DNA of 64,000 nt, from the NCBI GenBank assembly GCA_905331475.1, contig CAJNYU010001329.1:19064-83063 (forward strand), given 5' to 3'. The stretch is from Rotaria socialis (taxonomy: Eukaryota; Rotifera; Eurotatoria; Philodinida; Philodinidae). Below are positions 47,680 through 62,765 of the stretch, in pieces. The notes below the pieces were generated by a model, which saw nothing but the letters and a program-made list of their open reading frames with translations, was not told the origin of the DNA and ran no database searches. A program made the translations under genes and the position numbers. How positions within the stretch are numbered: the first letter of the stretch is position 1; every line of letters starts with the position of its first letter.

Positions 47680-48131
47680 TTATCGTTTTCTTTTATGATC
47701 CATATCAGACTGCTGATTGGGCTTTGAATTGTCAGATGCATTCGCTTGACTATTGAGTCTACTCAGTGTCGAATTATTCGATGCAGGTGCTGTTGTGAAA
47801 TGATATTGATATGGCGAATTTTGAAGTCTTTGATTAATTCTATCCTGATGCCATCCATTCATAAGTTCATTATGCGTAGGAAAAGTAGTTCTATGTGCGG
47901 CAGAAATATTTTCCAAAGGATTGTTACTTGCAGCAGTGTTCCGTAGTGTTTGCTCATAGATGTAAAGTTCGGCTGGGCTTAGATTTGATTGTTTTTGGCC
48001 GGAATCCGACTGTGCCAACGATCGACTAGGAATAGATGATTGAGATCCAAGTCTATTTTCAAAATTGACTTATGATTAATAGATTAAGATTAAATTCATT
48101 ACCGATTTTTTCTTTGATTTTGTTGTGCCAT
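47680..48131 (-). CDS. Unrecognised 133-residue polar protein
   Basis: Two exons, 48103-48131 (MAQQNQRKN plus part of a codon) and 47680-48052, joined in frame across a 50-base GT-AG intron. The protein is rich in Asn, Gln and Ser and has few hydrophobic residues apart from SPAELYIYEQTLRNT and MNGWHQDRINQRLQNSPYQY. It ends DMDHKRKR, a likely nuclear localisation cluster. It appears mostly disordered and may be a small nuclear factor; no family was recognised. The clean two-exon structure and balanced codon use make it a likely real gene. Confidence 0.65.
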
Positions 48132-49462
48132 GAATAAACAACTGATTGCTAGTTAGGTAAGTGCTAACGCAATGCAATACAATGCAAATCGAAATAGTTG
48201 ACAGCAATTTATCTTCATTGAATATAGAAGAAGGGAGATTGACGCAATTTTGGAGAATTGAATTAAGCAATCGGTTGGAAATTTTCGTCTATTCGTAATG
48301 ATGTCATAGATTAAGAACCTTATTACTCAATTAATGTCTCAGACATGTGAAGGAATATTTTGTTATACAAAATAGGTAGACTCGTTCCGATAAATTTCGT
48401 AATGCGCTGTTTTTTTTCTCGTCCTTTATATATGACAACGGCAACTTACGATAAATGTCAAAACGATACGCTACATTATAAATAGATTACCGTTGCATGA
48501 AACAAAATCCTGTATCGTATTCGATATCAAAAAATATATGCGCATAATAAATTTAAAAAAATGATTGCTACGGTTAAAATATAAGCGTAACTGGCTTTTG
48601 ACTTTTTCATCGCGCAAATATTATCTGACATATCATTAGTATGTATGTCAACTAAGAAAATTTTGTTAGATGAACATGCTTGATTGCATCAATAGCAAGA
48701 GAATCAAAAAATTATCAATTCATGAGAAGAATACCAATAGAACCAATTAGTCTTTCATCAAACGACTCTTATAAAGCTTCAAAACAAAAATTCATAAAAT
48801 CATTTTTTTTTCTTCTTTGCCTAAAAACATGAAATGTTTTAACAATTTAATTTATCCTGATAATTGTCCAACGAAAACAAAAAAAACATTTCTATTTTTC
48901 TCATTGTACAACCAGTTGATCATGCGCTGCTCTTTTTTTTTCTTTTTTGAGTTATTGTCGTCATGCTGTTTTTGACACAGAATAAAAAGACAGGGAAAGA
49001 AACGTACGAATTTCATCGCTGACAACGAACAGACAAATAAAGAAAAAGAAAACGATCTTGCTGGTTGTAATCGTGGAAAGTATGAAGCAAACGAAAAAAA
49101 AATAAAACAAAAACGCGGACGCAAGCATAGCGCAGAACAACATTAAAGAAAAATATGGCTAATACAAAGAGGCACACTCGTTCTCAGACATACTCACACA
49201 CTCATCTCACTGACGACAAAAGAAAATGTTATAGTTTATCACGAAAAAGTTAGAGATGCGCGTATAAGAAACGAAAGAGGAAAAAGTAGTCCTTCAACCT
49301 TTTACAAATAAAAAGAAAAGAAAGAAAAAACAATGTGAAAATGGAATTGCTGATAGAATACATCAGCATTCCCTAAAAAAAAAGTATTTATATCAGTGAA
49401 CGCAAATAATTCACGCTAGGAAAGAGAGAGAAGAAAAAAGACTACTGCTAAATAATTTATCT
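48132..49462. other. Intergenic stretch, no supported gene
   Basis: AT-rich with several A/AAG-rich tracts (48,890-49,120 and 49,300-49,440). The minus-strand frames through it are Phe/Ser translations of simple sequence. Calcineurin 3' sequence ends here. Confidence 0.55.
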
Positions 49463-52497
<3,035 letters not shown>

Positions 52498-55167
52498 TAT
52501 TTTCGTATCAGGAAGATGTTGTCATACATTTTAATATCATTGAAAAACTTTGTTTAAATGATCGATAAAACAACATGACAAGACAACAAAATAAAAACAA
52601 AATAGATCTAAAATTATACGTTTTATAATATATGAGATTGTGTCCCTTTACAAGGCGATCGATAGGATACCTGCATATGCGTTTTTAAAAGTGAGAAAAG
52701 AGAGTGATGCAGAACCACATATCGGCCATTGGGGCATGAAAATAGATTTCCTGCTTTCTGTTTCTCCCTCTCTCCCGTTTTTTCTTTTTACGCGGACACG
52801 AAACGATGTGCTTTTGCTTTATTTCTTTTTTTTCCTTCTTCTTTTCTTTTCTGTTGAATACTTGTGTGCAGGACAGATATGTCGACGACACCCAGAAAAA
52901 GAAATTCATTTATCATCAAGTTTCTTTTTTCTTCTTTTTTTCATCCAGCGGCAAGAAAAAGAAAGAAAGAAATGAAAACGAAGGAAAATAATAAGCTTTC
53001 TTTTATATAATATTTGCGTTTGTTTTTCCATCGTCGCCGATTCTATAGTTGTTGTTGTTGTTGTTATGCGAGCTTGATTCCATGTGTATGCCAAGCTAGA
53101 AATGGTTTGCTTTCTTTTCACATCATCCACGAGAGATCGAATGAGTGCGAACTATCGCTGTTCTCCTCCTTATCCCCCATCAACAATATTTAGTTATTAA
53201 TATAGAGAAGAAGAAGAAGAAGAAGAAGAAGAAGAAGAAACATTACAAAACAAGCAAACGATATAGTAGCAGTTCTTTTTCTTTGGTATTGTTGTCTTGC
53301 AAATCGATTGTTCTCTCGATTGACAATGACACGATGTGGAGAGATCTGTTTTTCGTACACGACATCTCCTACGATTCGACTAATGCATATTGATGGGTAT
53401 CAAAGATCGTCGATTCTCAATCGATCTATCTCCTCTATTTTCTTTTCTCGTTGTTCAACTAGAATACCAAAAGCATACTTAAAAACAACACAAAAAAACG
53501 AGAATACTCAAGCTACGAAATATAGAATATATATAATATTGCATGCATCTATGGTTTTATTTTCTAGTTCATGTTCGAAAAACAGAAAAACGGTATTGAT
53601 GAACATCCTCTCGTTTATATTTCATTTCCGTTAGTATAAACAAAAGTAGGAAAAACAAACGGCAACTAGAGAATCTTGAAACAACGACTGTACTTATTAT
53701 TCTTATCGATCAAAATGGTTGAATACTTGAAGAGTAGAAGAAAAAAACGAGATATGATAAGAAAAAACGTTTAGTGTGGAGTGAAAAAAATGTGCATGTA
53801 AAACGCTCCAGTGATTAATATTAACAGTTGATCAATTGATTCATACTAGCCAATAAATCTTTTCGATAATGAATAAGAAACAAAAAGAATCAAAAACACG
53901 AAAATTTTACTAATCACAAAATTTGAAGTAAATCAAACAAAAAATATTCTAGTTTAGATTATGATTACATCTATTTATAGATGACGCTATTCGACAGACA
54001 GTTCAGACCTTACTATATACCTTTGCATTTACACATGAACGAAATAGAATTTATCAACATATAAAGATTTAATCTTTAAGTTACTTACAATATTAACAGT
54101 CATAGATAGCTATGCATCTCGAATAATAAGAGATATGACATGCTAATTCAGGCTGGCGACCCATTCTTACTAATAGACGCCAACGAGAAGAAGAAAATGA
54201 ACGAATCATCTAGAAGAACAGTAATATCGCGGCGTAATTGAATAGAATAGCCACCATGCGTCTGTGTCATTGTAGCAAGTCACTGAAATACAAAAGCTAA
54301 AAACAGTAACGACAAAGACGAGAGAGAAAGAAAAAGTGGGAGGGAAGAATGCGAGAAATAACAACTCAAGAGAGCGAATCAATCTCGAAGGATAGATACT
54401 ATGTTCGTGCTGAAATTTAAGAAAAGGGGTATGTGTAGATCCTAATCGAATTTGACCTAAACAGTGAGTGCGAGAAGAAAAATATTAATTTGTTCTAATT
54501 AGTTCCGATTATGTGCTACTCTAAGTACGATCTCGACGGAAACTGATTTAACAATGTTCGAAATTTCGTTCGAATAATGAAGAAGAAGTGAGCGAAATAA
54601 AAGAATCATATGACATTGTACAGGTCATTCCTGTACCTGTGATTTATGTGATTGAGTCAAGTTTAGCTTTATATATATTTACATAATATTGACCTTATAG
54701 TTTCATAGAAGCATTATTAACATTTATAAACTCTGTTGTTTTCCAGGCTCCTTGGATGCTCTTGCATCTATTTCCTGTCTAACGATTTCCGTTGCTGTTT
54801 ATTTCCTTTAGTCATCATTTGTTGATCTATCAACTTAAGTGATAGACATCACATTCTTCCATATCCAAAATAAATGTGCCTTACCTTGAATTTATATTCA
54901 AGAAATAACATATAGTTATGATTTAACTGATCATGATGAACGTGCTTACCATTTCTTTTTTTCTAGTTGAAATAATATCATGATTCTTCTAGACAGAAAA
55001 GTTTTTTTTTATTTTATTTTTTCTTAATTTATTCTAACACAGTATCCTCATGACTGCTTTTCTTAACCACTCTAAGTACGGAAGAAAAAATACTACAGAG
55101 CTGTTATGAATTTTGTAGCGAATCTTAACGCTATTTGATCTACACAATAATAGATGTGAATGTGGGT
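52498..55167. other. Intergenic stretch, no supported gene
   Basis: Upstream of calcineurin A. Contains T/C-rich and A/G-rich tracts (52760-52990), a GTT run (53049-53064) and a GAA microsatellite (53206-53239). Overlapping short frames are translations of these tracts. Confidence 0.5.
53206..53239. repeat. (GAA)n microsatellite
   Basis: About 11 tandem GAA triplets. Confidence 0.9.
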
Positions 55168-55351
55168 ATGACAGTTCAGTTTTAGTTCCTATCAAAAGAA
55201 CTGTTCAGACGGTTCCTTAGATCAGATCCCATAAGAGACGCCTATATCGATATAGACATCATCCCAGTGTAGATCGTAACAGTTCTTAGGTCTGATCTAC
55301 TCGAACAGTTCTTTCGCTCATTTGATCTGAACTTAGATCTGAGAACTGTTA
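55168..55351. repeat. Foldback with repeated GAACTGTTC-type words
   Basis: AAAAGAACTGTTC (55194-55206) pairs with GAACAGTTCTTT (55303-55314). CCTTAGATCAGATC (55215-55228) pairs with AGGTCTGATCTA near 55288-55299. ACAGTTCAGTTTTAG pairs loosely with the GATCTGAGAACTGT end near 55350. The whole can fold into an imperfect hairpin of about 180 bases. It may be an old MITE. Confidence 0.6.
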
Positions 55352-56086
55352 TACTCCTCGATGTGAATATCACTTCTCTAAGATTAACATATGAAACATA
55401 AAATAGATTTTGGAATATTTTAGTTTGTTCATCAACGTTATTTTTCAATTTAACACCAGATATGATTTTTAACGGAATAGCTGCTCAGGACTTTGTGATG
55501 TACTGTGGAAGAAAGAGATGTATGAAGATCTAGCAAGGATAGTTGATTCACACTGATATATTTGAATTACCGGCAGCCATTGGTATACATGTAATTGAAT
55601 TCAATGCAGTGATGTACTTATATATTATTATCAAGAGTAGAAAAACTATTCTTTAGCTGCTTTTAAAGTCAATAATATAAATGCAATTCCAGAAAAGTTT
55701 AATGTTCATTATATTTTTTTTGTGCCTTTACCAGATGTTAGTAATGTTTTTAATATTGCTGAAGTGCTAGAACAAAATGATGTAAGAATAATGCCTCTAT
55801 ATATTAGTAAGCATAGATATTTTTACTTTTTATTTGATATCATCCAGATTTATTTAAGTCAAATGTGGTTATCTCTGAACGCATAATGAATTTTTCATCT
55901 AGTGGAAAAATTCTTGAAGAAGGATTACTGACTCATTTGTCATTATTTCTAGCCCATCTCATTGTTTCGAGCTGTCATCCCGAAATTTTATTTAGATAGA
56001 TAGATTTTTATTTCAAACTAAATAGGATAAGCAATACAATTAGTCAATTTCGAAAAAAAACAGATATGTTCATTCTCTGGTCTTCA
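55352..56086. other. 3' flank of the ankyrin gene
   Basis: AT-rich. A minus-strand AATAAA (TTTATT at 56007-56012 on the plus strand) lies 75 bases past the ankyrin gene stop and is a likely polyadenylation signal. Confidence 0.55.
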
Positions 56087-59000
56087 TTATACTTTTCTTG
56101 TTAATTTTTCTACTTTTTCGAGTGCTGTTGTGCCTACATCTGCGGCTCGCTTTGCCTGTTTTTCAGCTTCTCGAGCATCATGCACTGCTCTTTCGTTCTG
56201 CTGCCGCATTTCTTTAACATCTGCAAGTATCTTCTCGGTTTCTCTCCTCTGAACTTCAAGTTGATTTTTTGTTATCTTTTGAACCTCTTGCGCATATGAT
56301 GCTGACTCTTGAGCAGCTCGTGCTGATTCTTTAGCAGTCGCAGCAGATTCGCGGGCTGCTTCTTTCGCACGTTCAACATCACGTTCGAGTTTTGTACGCA
56401 TTTCCAAGATCATTCGTTCGTAGAATTCTTTTTGTGTAGCAACCGTTTGCTTTACTGTAGTTTCACATTGATTGGCTGTGAGCTGAAGTTCTTGGCGTCG
56501 TTGTTCGGTTGACTCTACTAAATTCTGAACACTGACTGCAGCTTGTGCTGCGTCTTGTGCCAATTTTTCGCTGATTTGAGTTGCTTGAGTTGCGTGTCTA
56601 GTTGCTTGAAACGATTGAGCGTTTGCTGTTTCAGCAATTGTTATAATTTCTTTAGTTTTCTCTCGCATTTCTTGTTCGATGTCGTTCACACGTTTTTCGA
56701 TTTGTTGGCTTAGATGTTTTTCAATATCTTTCAACTTTTCATTCAATTTTTTCCATCCTTGATCATAGTGCATTTCATTATCTTTTTTCATTTCTTCTCT
56801 ATTTGTTATCGATTCTAGTTTAATTTGTTCATGAGCAGCTTTGATTGATGTTTCATAGAAATTTGTTTGCTCTTGTATATTTTCACGTAAAACATCAATA
56901 CTTAATTCAATGGTTTCTTGTGCTCTTTTCAATTCTCCTTTAACATCTTTGGCATCGACGAAGATCTTTTGTTCACGAAGTACTTCGGCTACTTGATTAG
57001 CCGTTTCTTTTGTGATTAATGATTTGCTAGCATGTTCATCATTTCCGCTGACATAAGCTTGTGCATGCTCAATAATATCTTCGAATCTTGTTAAAATATT
57101 TCCAAGGTTATCATATCCAGCTACGTGCAGTTTTCGTTCGTCAACAATCGATTGAAATACTTTTTCATCGGATGAAAATGGTGCAACATAGACATAGCGG
57201 AATATTTCCAGATCATGGAGTTCAGTATTGGAAGAAATTTTCGCTATTGGGCATTGATAAATACTACCATTGTTACCAAAAACAGAAACACAGCCGATTA
57301 GGTATCGTAATGGTACTTGTACCGTGTATTCTTTGTCCAATGAATTTCTGAACTTCACAGGAATCTTTTGCTTTCCGGCCGAATGTTCAACAACATCTGT
57401 TGCTTTTGTGGTTGCTTCTTGATCAACTGTATTTTTCTTAGCTATATGTAGCCAAAGTTGTTGTGGCAAAGATTCAAACGTGTCGATCTCTGTTTTGCCC
57501 GCCTTGAGAGCATCGATTATCCAAGCGGTCACATATTCAGCAACCATAGTAACTGCCATCTCTTCATTACTCTCTGAACGGGCATCGTAAAATATTTCTT
57601 TGATCCATTTGATTTTGTAATTAAACACATAACTGCTCTTAATCTTTTGGAATGGATCAATCGACTGAATTTGTTCTCTGTAGTAGAGTGTTACCATGCC
57701 GGCTGTGTCGGATGCAATCCGCTGGAGTTCCTCAAAATTGCCCAAAGTTGAAATATTGGCCCATGCTTGCTTCTGTTCTTTTTCGTTAAGTTTTGATAGA
57801 GTAGGAATAAGTGCTGATTTTATGTGAGATATCACTAGATTCGCTAGAAGATGAATCAGATTGTATTTAGTTCATATCTTCCTTTCGCTGTGTCCCAAAA
57901 ACTTCTTACGTTAGAATCGCTACAGAAAGAGAATAAACCTCAAACTATACCACAATTTAACTTTAATTATTCTATCAAATACCATTGTGAAAAGTGCAAA
58001 ATTTCAGTATAATTTTGAAATATGGGCATCCTCCATGCATTTTAAATACAGTAAAATTCGAACATCTCCTTCTAGACACGTCAGCTTTCGCTAGTATTTT
58101 AATCTTGTTAGTTTTAGCAGTATGAACTTTTATTCGATCCGAATTGTATGTTCCATCTGTTTAACTTTCAACATAAACACCTTCATTATTAGTAAAAAAA
58201 AAAAAGAATTTTTTAGTTAAAGCGCTGGGGCGGGGTGGGGACTCTTACCTCATTATAAATTGATAGCAATACAATCGTACTTACCGAAAGGAATGGTTGC
58301 TGACATCGTATTAACGGTTGCCGTTTCCCTTTTCACGTGACCGCCTTGTGCCGCTAGAATACTGACAAACAAAGCCTGCAAACGGTTTTCAATTGTTCGA
58401 TAGAACAGTGTCATATTTGTGTTGCCTTTGATGAACTTCATCATATTTTGTCTTATCAACATAGCCTCCTGTTGACGTTGAAATAAAAATATTGAGCATT
58501 CATACGTAGCCAATTGTTGCTTATGAGCTTCTCTCTCTTGAATAAGTTCTTTTCGTTGTAAAGCTGTTAGATCTTGCTGTTTAAAAACACGCCCCTCGGT
58601 ATCTTCAATACGAGCTTGTAAAGACTCTTTATTCTCCAACAATTGTTCTAATGTTTCATTAATTTTTATTAATTGTTGTTCTGTATTCGCTGAATCTTGT
58701 GCAATCAATTTCTTTACATCTTGCTCATCAGTGACTTGCTGTAATTCTTGTGAACGTTTTCTTACATTCGAAGTCAAATCAGAGAAAAGATCTCGGTACG
58801 TATTGGGATCACTAGGATCAAGCACAACTGGACTATCGGCAATAACACTACTTAGACCACTCAAAAATCCCAGCAAGATTTTCTTATAATGACTATTCAA
58901 TGTAACAGCGCTGCCTACTTCCATATCTGATGCAATTTCAGTTCTTAACTCTTTTTTGTAATAGGGCTCAAGAATATCTACAATTTCATATTGTGGGACT

Positions 59001-62000
59001 TTTTTAGCGATTTGAATCAATTCATAGCATAATCGTCTCTTGTCCTCTTTCGATTCGTACCGTTCCTTGATGAATTCTTTGATAATTTTGACTTTACCAT
59101 CTCGGGATGCTTGTTTCAGTGTTTCATAACTATGCTTAGGCTCAGCATTATCTTCATCAATTAAAGATTCAGGTACGTCTTTTCCGGTTACGATTAGTTC
59201 AGCAATCCTTGTAAATTTGAGTTTTTGTGCGATTTGTAAAGCAGTCAGGCCAGCTTTATTAGTTTGTCTTTTTGTTGCTGGATATTTTGTTACAAAATAC
59301 TTGACGATAGCAAAATCACCTAAAATTATGAATAATGAAATAGACTTTGTCATACAAAGATTGAAACAATAGTTGAAAACCTATCTTTTGAGTGTAGGTA
59401 TAGAGGAAGAAGGCGAAATCATGTCATGTATGAACACTCATATTCACACCAAGAACTCTCTCTTAAGATAGATTATCGACTGCTATGGAATCAAGAATCC
59501 ATCTGGTGAATACTTCTTCATTTAGTACTTTTTCATCGAAGTTACTGACTCGATTACCTTTTTCAGTTGCTAGAATTATTGGATAATCATTATTGATGTC
59601 AGACATTGTTGGAACACTACCACATTCGCATAGCCAAGTGACAAGTTCAATGCCATGATATTGTACAGCATAGTGCAATGCCGTACGTCTTTGTTCGTCT
59701 TGATAGTTGAAATCTGCGCCCAGTTGAGCAAATTTCTCTGCACTTTTTTGATCATTGTTTAGAATTGCTGACAAAAATTGTAGATTTAACTCTTTGGTCA
59801 AATAGTCAGCGATTTGTTTATAGTTCTTTTTTGTTGCAAGATCAATCAATGACATTGGTTCATCTTCATTTGAATGTAACATTGATGCCCCCCGTGAAAC
59901 GAGAGCATGAACGATTGGAAAATAGTTTCCGTATTGAATTGTGCATAATAGCGCTGTTGAACCACGACAATTAGCTGAATTCATGTCAACATTAAGACGT
60001 TGACATTGAATCACACCATCTAAATCACCACTGGCAGCTGCAAAACGAAGTCGCCGGCCGATTAGACATCGATTAATATGAAAGCTGGTCTCGGGTTTTA
60101 ACTGTTCAGACACAGCTGGTGGCAGCACGATATGTTTTGCGGTGAGCCATTCTGATGGCATTTTTGCACCATTCTGACAGAGGAGTTGAATCATTTTAGC
60201 GTTTTGATGCTCTAGTGCTTCTTGTATGTTATTTGTATTGTGCATATCGACACTGGCTCCATTACGTACCAACTTATTGACTAATTCAAGATTATTTTCT
60301 TTTATAGCTTTTGTACATTCCATTGATAACCGATATTTGAGATAGGTAGCCACTTTATTAAATTTATTCTTTTTTGCAGTTCGATATAGAGAATCAGGCC
60401 ACGCATTATTGATCATAGCCTGATAAATATCCATACTTTGGTTAAGAAGATAATCGACAATTTCGACATTGTCAGATGCATTACAAGCTCTGTGCAATAA
60501 ATCAGCAGTAAGTGGTGCTCCCGAAAGATGATACGCCACGACAAGGCCTGCATCCGACTGACTGATAGCTGCAACTAATTTTTCTTGTGCTATCTTTCGA
60601 ATAATATCGGCAATTTGTTGACAGCCGACTAGCATATTTTGCACATGTGAGCGCTTTTCCAAATTTAGTGATGGTGCATTCAACTTAATGGTGTATTCTT
60701 GTGCTGACATTTGTGCCACTTCGTATGGAGTACGACCTCCTTTTCGATGGCGAATATCAGCTCCTTGAGCAATAGCTTGTTGAGCTGCGAAGATGGCTCC
60801 ATGTTTTGCGGCGTCATGCAAGTTATTGTTCGGCGTCCCAGCAAGAATACCTTTACTGAGTTTTCCCAAAGCTCCTTCAGCATCCTCAGTGATCATCTGA
60901 ATAGGATTGATGTCTACTGGTGCTACTAATTCACATGTGTCAATATCATAATTTGGTTTTCTTGAGCTAGCTATCTGCTTAACTGAACTATCTACTGGGG
61001 GACAAATCAATTGCTCAAGAAATTGAATCAATTTTCTATCACTCATTTCTTCTTCTTTGCTATTTGACATGTTTGCTCGTGCTATATTTAGTGGAGTTTG
61101 TTTCGATAGATTTTGAGCTTGATAATCAGCACCCCATTTCACAAGATATCGAACAACAAGCAAATGATGATTTTTCGTCGCCAAATGCAGAGGTGTCTGC
61201 TGGTCTTTATTAAATACGTTCAAACTTGAGTTAGGCAAACCATGCAAATATTCAACAATTGCTAGATGACCGTATTCAGCTGCAATAGAAATCGGATAAT
61301 CGCCACTGTGATTTTTTAACGTGTAGTCAGCTTTCAAATGTTCGATCATATATTGAACAAGTAATTTTGTGGCTGTTTTGCATGCAAAATGTAATACTGT
61401 CCATTTCTGATACATACTGTCTTGATGCTTATAATTGATCTGAGCACCAGAATTGATCAATTGCTTCAGTTCGTTGATAATAGTTTTATTGTTTTCCTCT
61501 TTAGTGTTAGCATGTGCCACACAGTTCCATAAACGAAAATTCAGTTCATGTTGGATTAGTTTTGCTGCTCCAGGACGATTTTGATCAATGGCGAATTGCA
61601 GAAGAGTCTTGTTCAATTTTGAATTAGTGAATAAATCTGTTGTCATTTTTGGCAATTTTAAAAAAGCGAGTAAACGAACAAATGGATCTTTATCCAACAT
61701 AATACATGTTTCGATGGGTCGAAATCCGTTTATGTTTATTGTTGATATGTTCGCATTGAAATCGTTGACGAAAGCAGTTATCATTTCTGGCGTGCCATCA
61801 TTGGCTATCAAAAGTTGTAGAAGTGAATCATTATTTGCAATTGTAGCATTAATATTAGCTCCATTGTCCAGACAAGTGTGTACCTCATCCGTTGTCAAAT
61901 GTGATTTTTTTGTTTCAATCAGACGTTTCAATTCAACATTCACACCTTGTTCTTCTAGAATAGCTATTAATGGAGGATTTCTTGGTATAGCTTTCTTAGC

Positions 62001-62765
62001 AATTTGCAAAGGTGTGAGACCCTCATTATTTCTATGTGCAGTATTACTGCCAGCTGATACAAGAGCACGAGTGAGTTCCAAATTATTAGCCATGACAGCG
62101 TTAGAAAGGATAGTATTTCGGTTCTTATCTGTCGCTTCCATATTGGCACCTCGACTAATCCACCCAATCGCTTCGTTTGGATTGATATGTGGCTTAGTGA
62201 ATGGGATCTGATTGAAAATCATATCAAATTGTCGTTGCAAATAATCAATAACATCCTTTGGGCATTTTGGATTTTTTTTTGCTAGAGACAAGCATGTTTG
62301 TTGTTGAGTATCGACGATCGTCAAACCACATTCTCCATTTGGTTCGTACTCGACCAGAAACTGGACGACTTCAATTCGAATGGGAATTTTGTCTTGATTT
62401 ACTAATGAGCCCAACAAACCTAACGGCCCAAACGTTTCTGCTTGGTAACAACTGGCCTTTAACTGCACTAGCTGTTGCATTTCATTGATATCCCCACCGC
62501 CTATGGAGAACACTTGTTCATTGAGTTGGTCGCAAGCGCTTTTTTTCAGCAATTGAATCAAATGTAGACAGTTGTCAGCTTTCGGTGATCCAATTGATCG
62601 GTGTCGCTTTTCTTCGGCAATGACAGAATCAATCATGGAACCAGTCTTAGTAAGAGCTTTGATATCTGCACCTTGTTGCAAAAGTTGGTGCGCCTCGCCC
62701 ACTGAATATTGCTCACCAGCCTTTTTTTGGACGAGTCTGATTAGCTTGTCTGTTGCTTTCGACAT
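56087..62765 (-). CDS. Giant ankyrin-repeat and coiled-coil protein (1999 residues)
   Basis: Three minus-strand exons, 59558-62765 (3208 nt), 58285-59319 (1035 nt) and 57843-56087 (1757 nt), join to exactly 6000 coding bases. The splices restore an ankyrin repeat (ILATEKG joined to DFAIVKYFV) and the frame IPF-ANLVISH. Residues 1 to about 1130 hold many degenerate ankyrin repeats, the clearest being TVLHFACK, GDYPISIAAEYGHLAIVEYL, TPLHLATKNHHLLVVRYLVK, TALHYAVQYHGIELVTWL and LTALQIAQKLKFTRIAELI. A coiled-coil region follows (about 1270-1370: ENKESLQARIED, QRKELIQEREAHK). Then comes a mixed domain of about 250 residues that I cannot name, and a long C-terminal coiled coil (about 1680-1999) with four SAxxAxE-like heptads at 1907-1934. 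The start ATG directly follows TTTAAG. Likely a cytoplasmic scaffold; specific function unknown. Exons this large are unlike every other gene in the window. Confidence 0.88.
57844..58284 (-). other. Ankyrin gene intron 2 (441 bp)
   Basis: Donor GTAAGT, acceptor ATCTTCTAG. Includes a short G-rich stretch at 58226-58239 (GGGGCGGGGTGGGG on the plus strand). Confidence 0.8.

Noticed and set aside
61588-62211. 207-codon plus-strand frame opposite the ankyrin gene
   Set aside because: Antisense shadow of a long coding exon; no splice or domain support.
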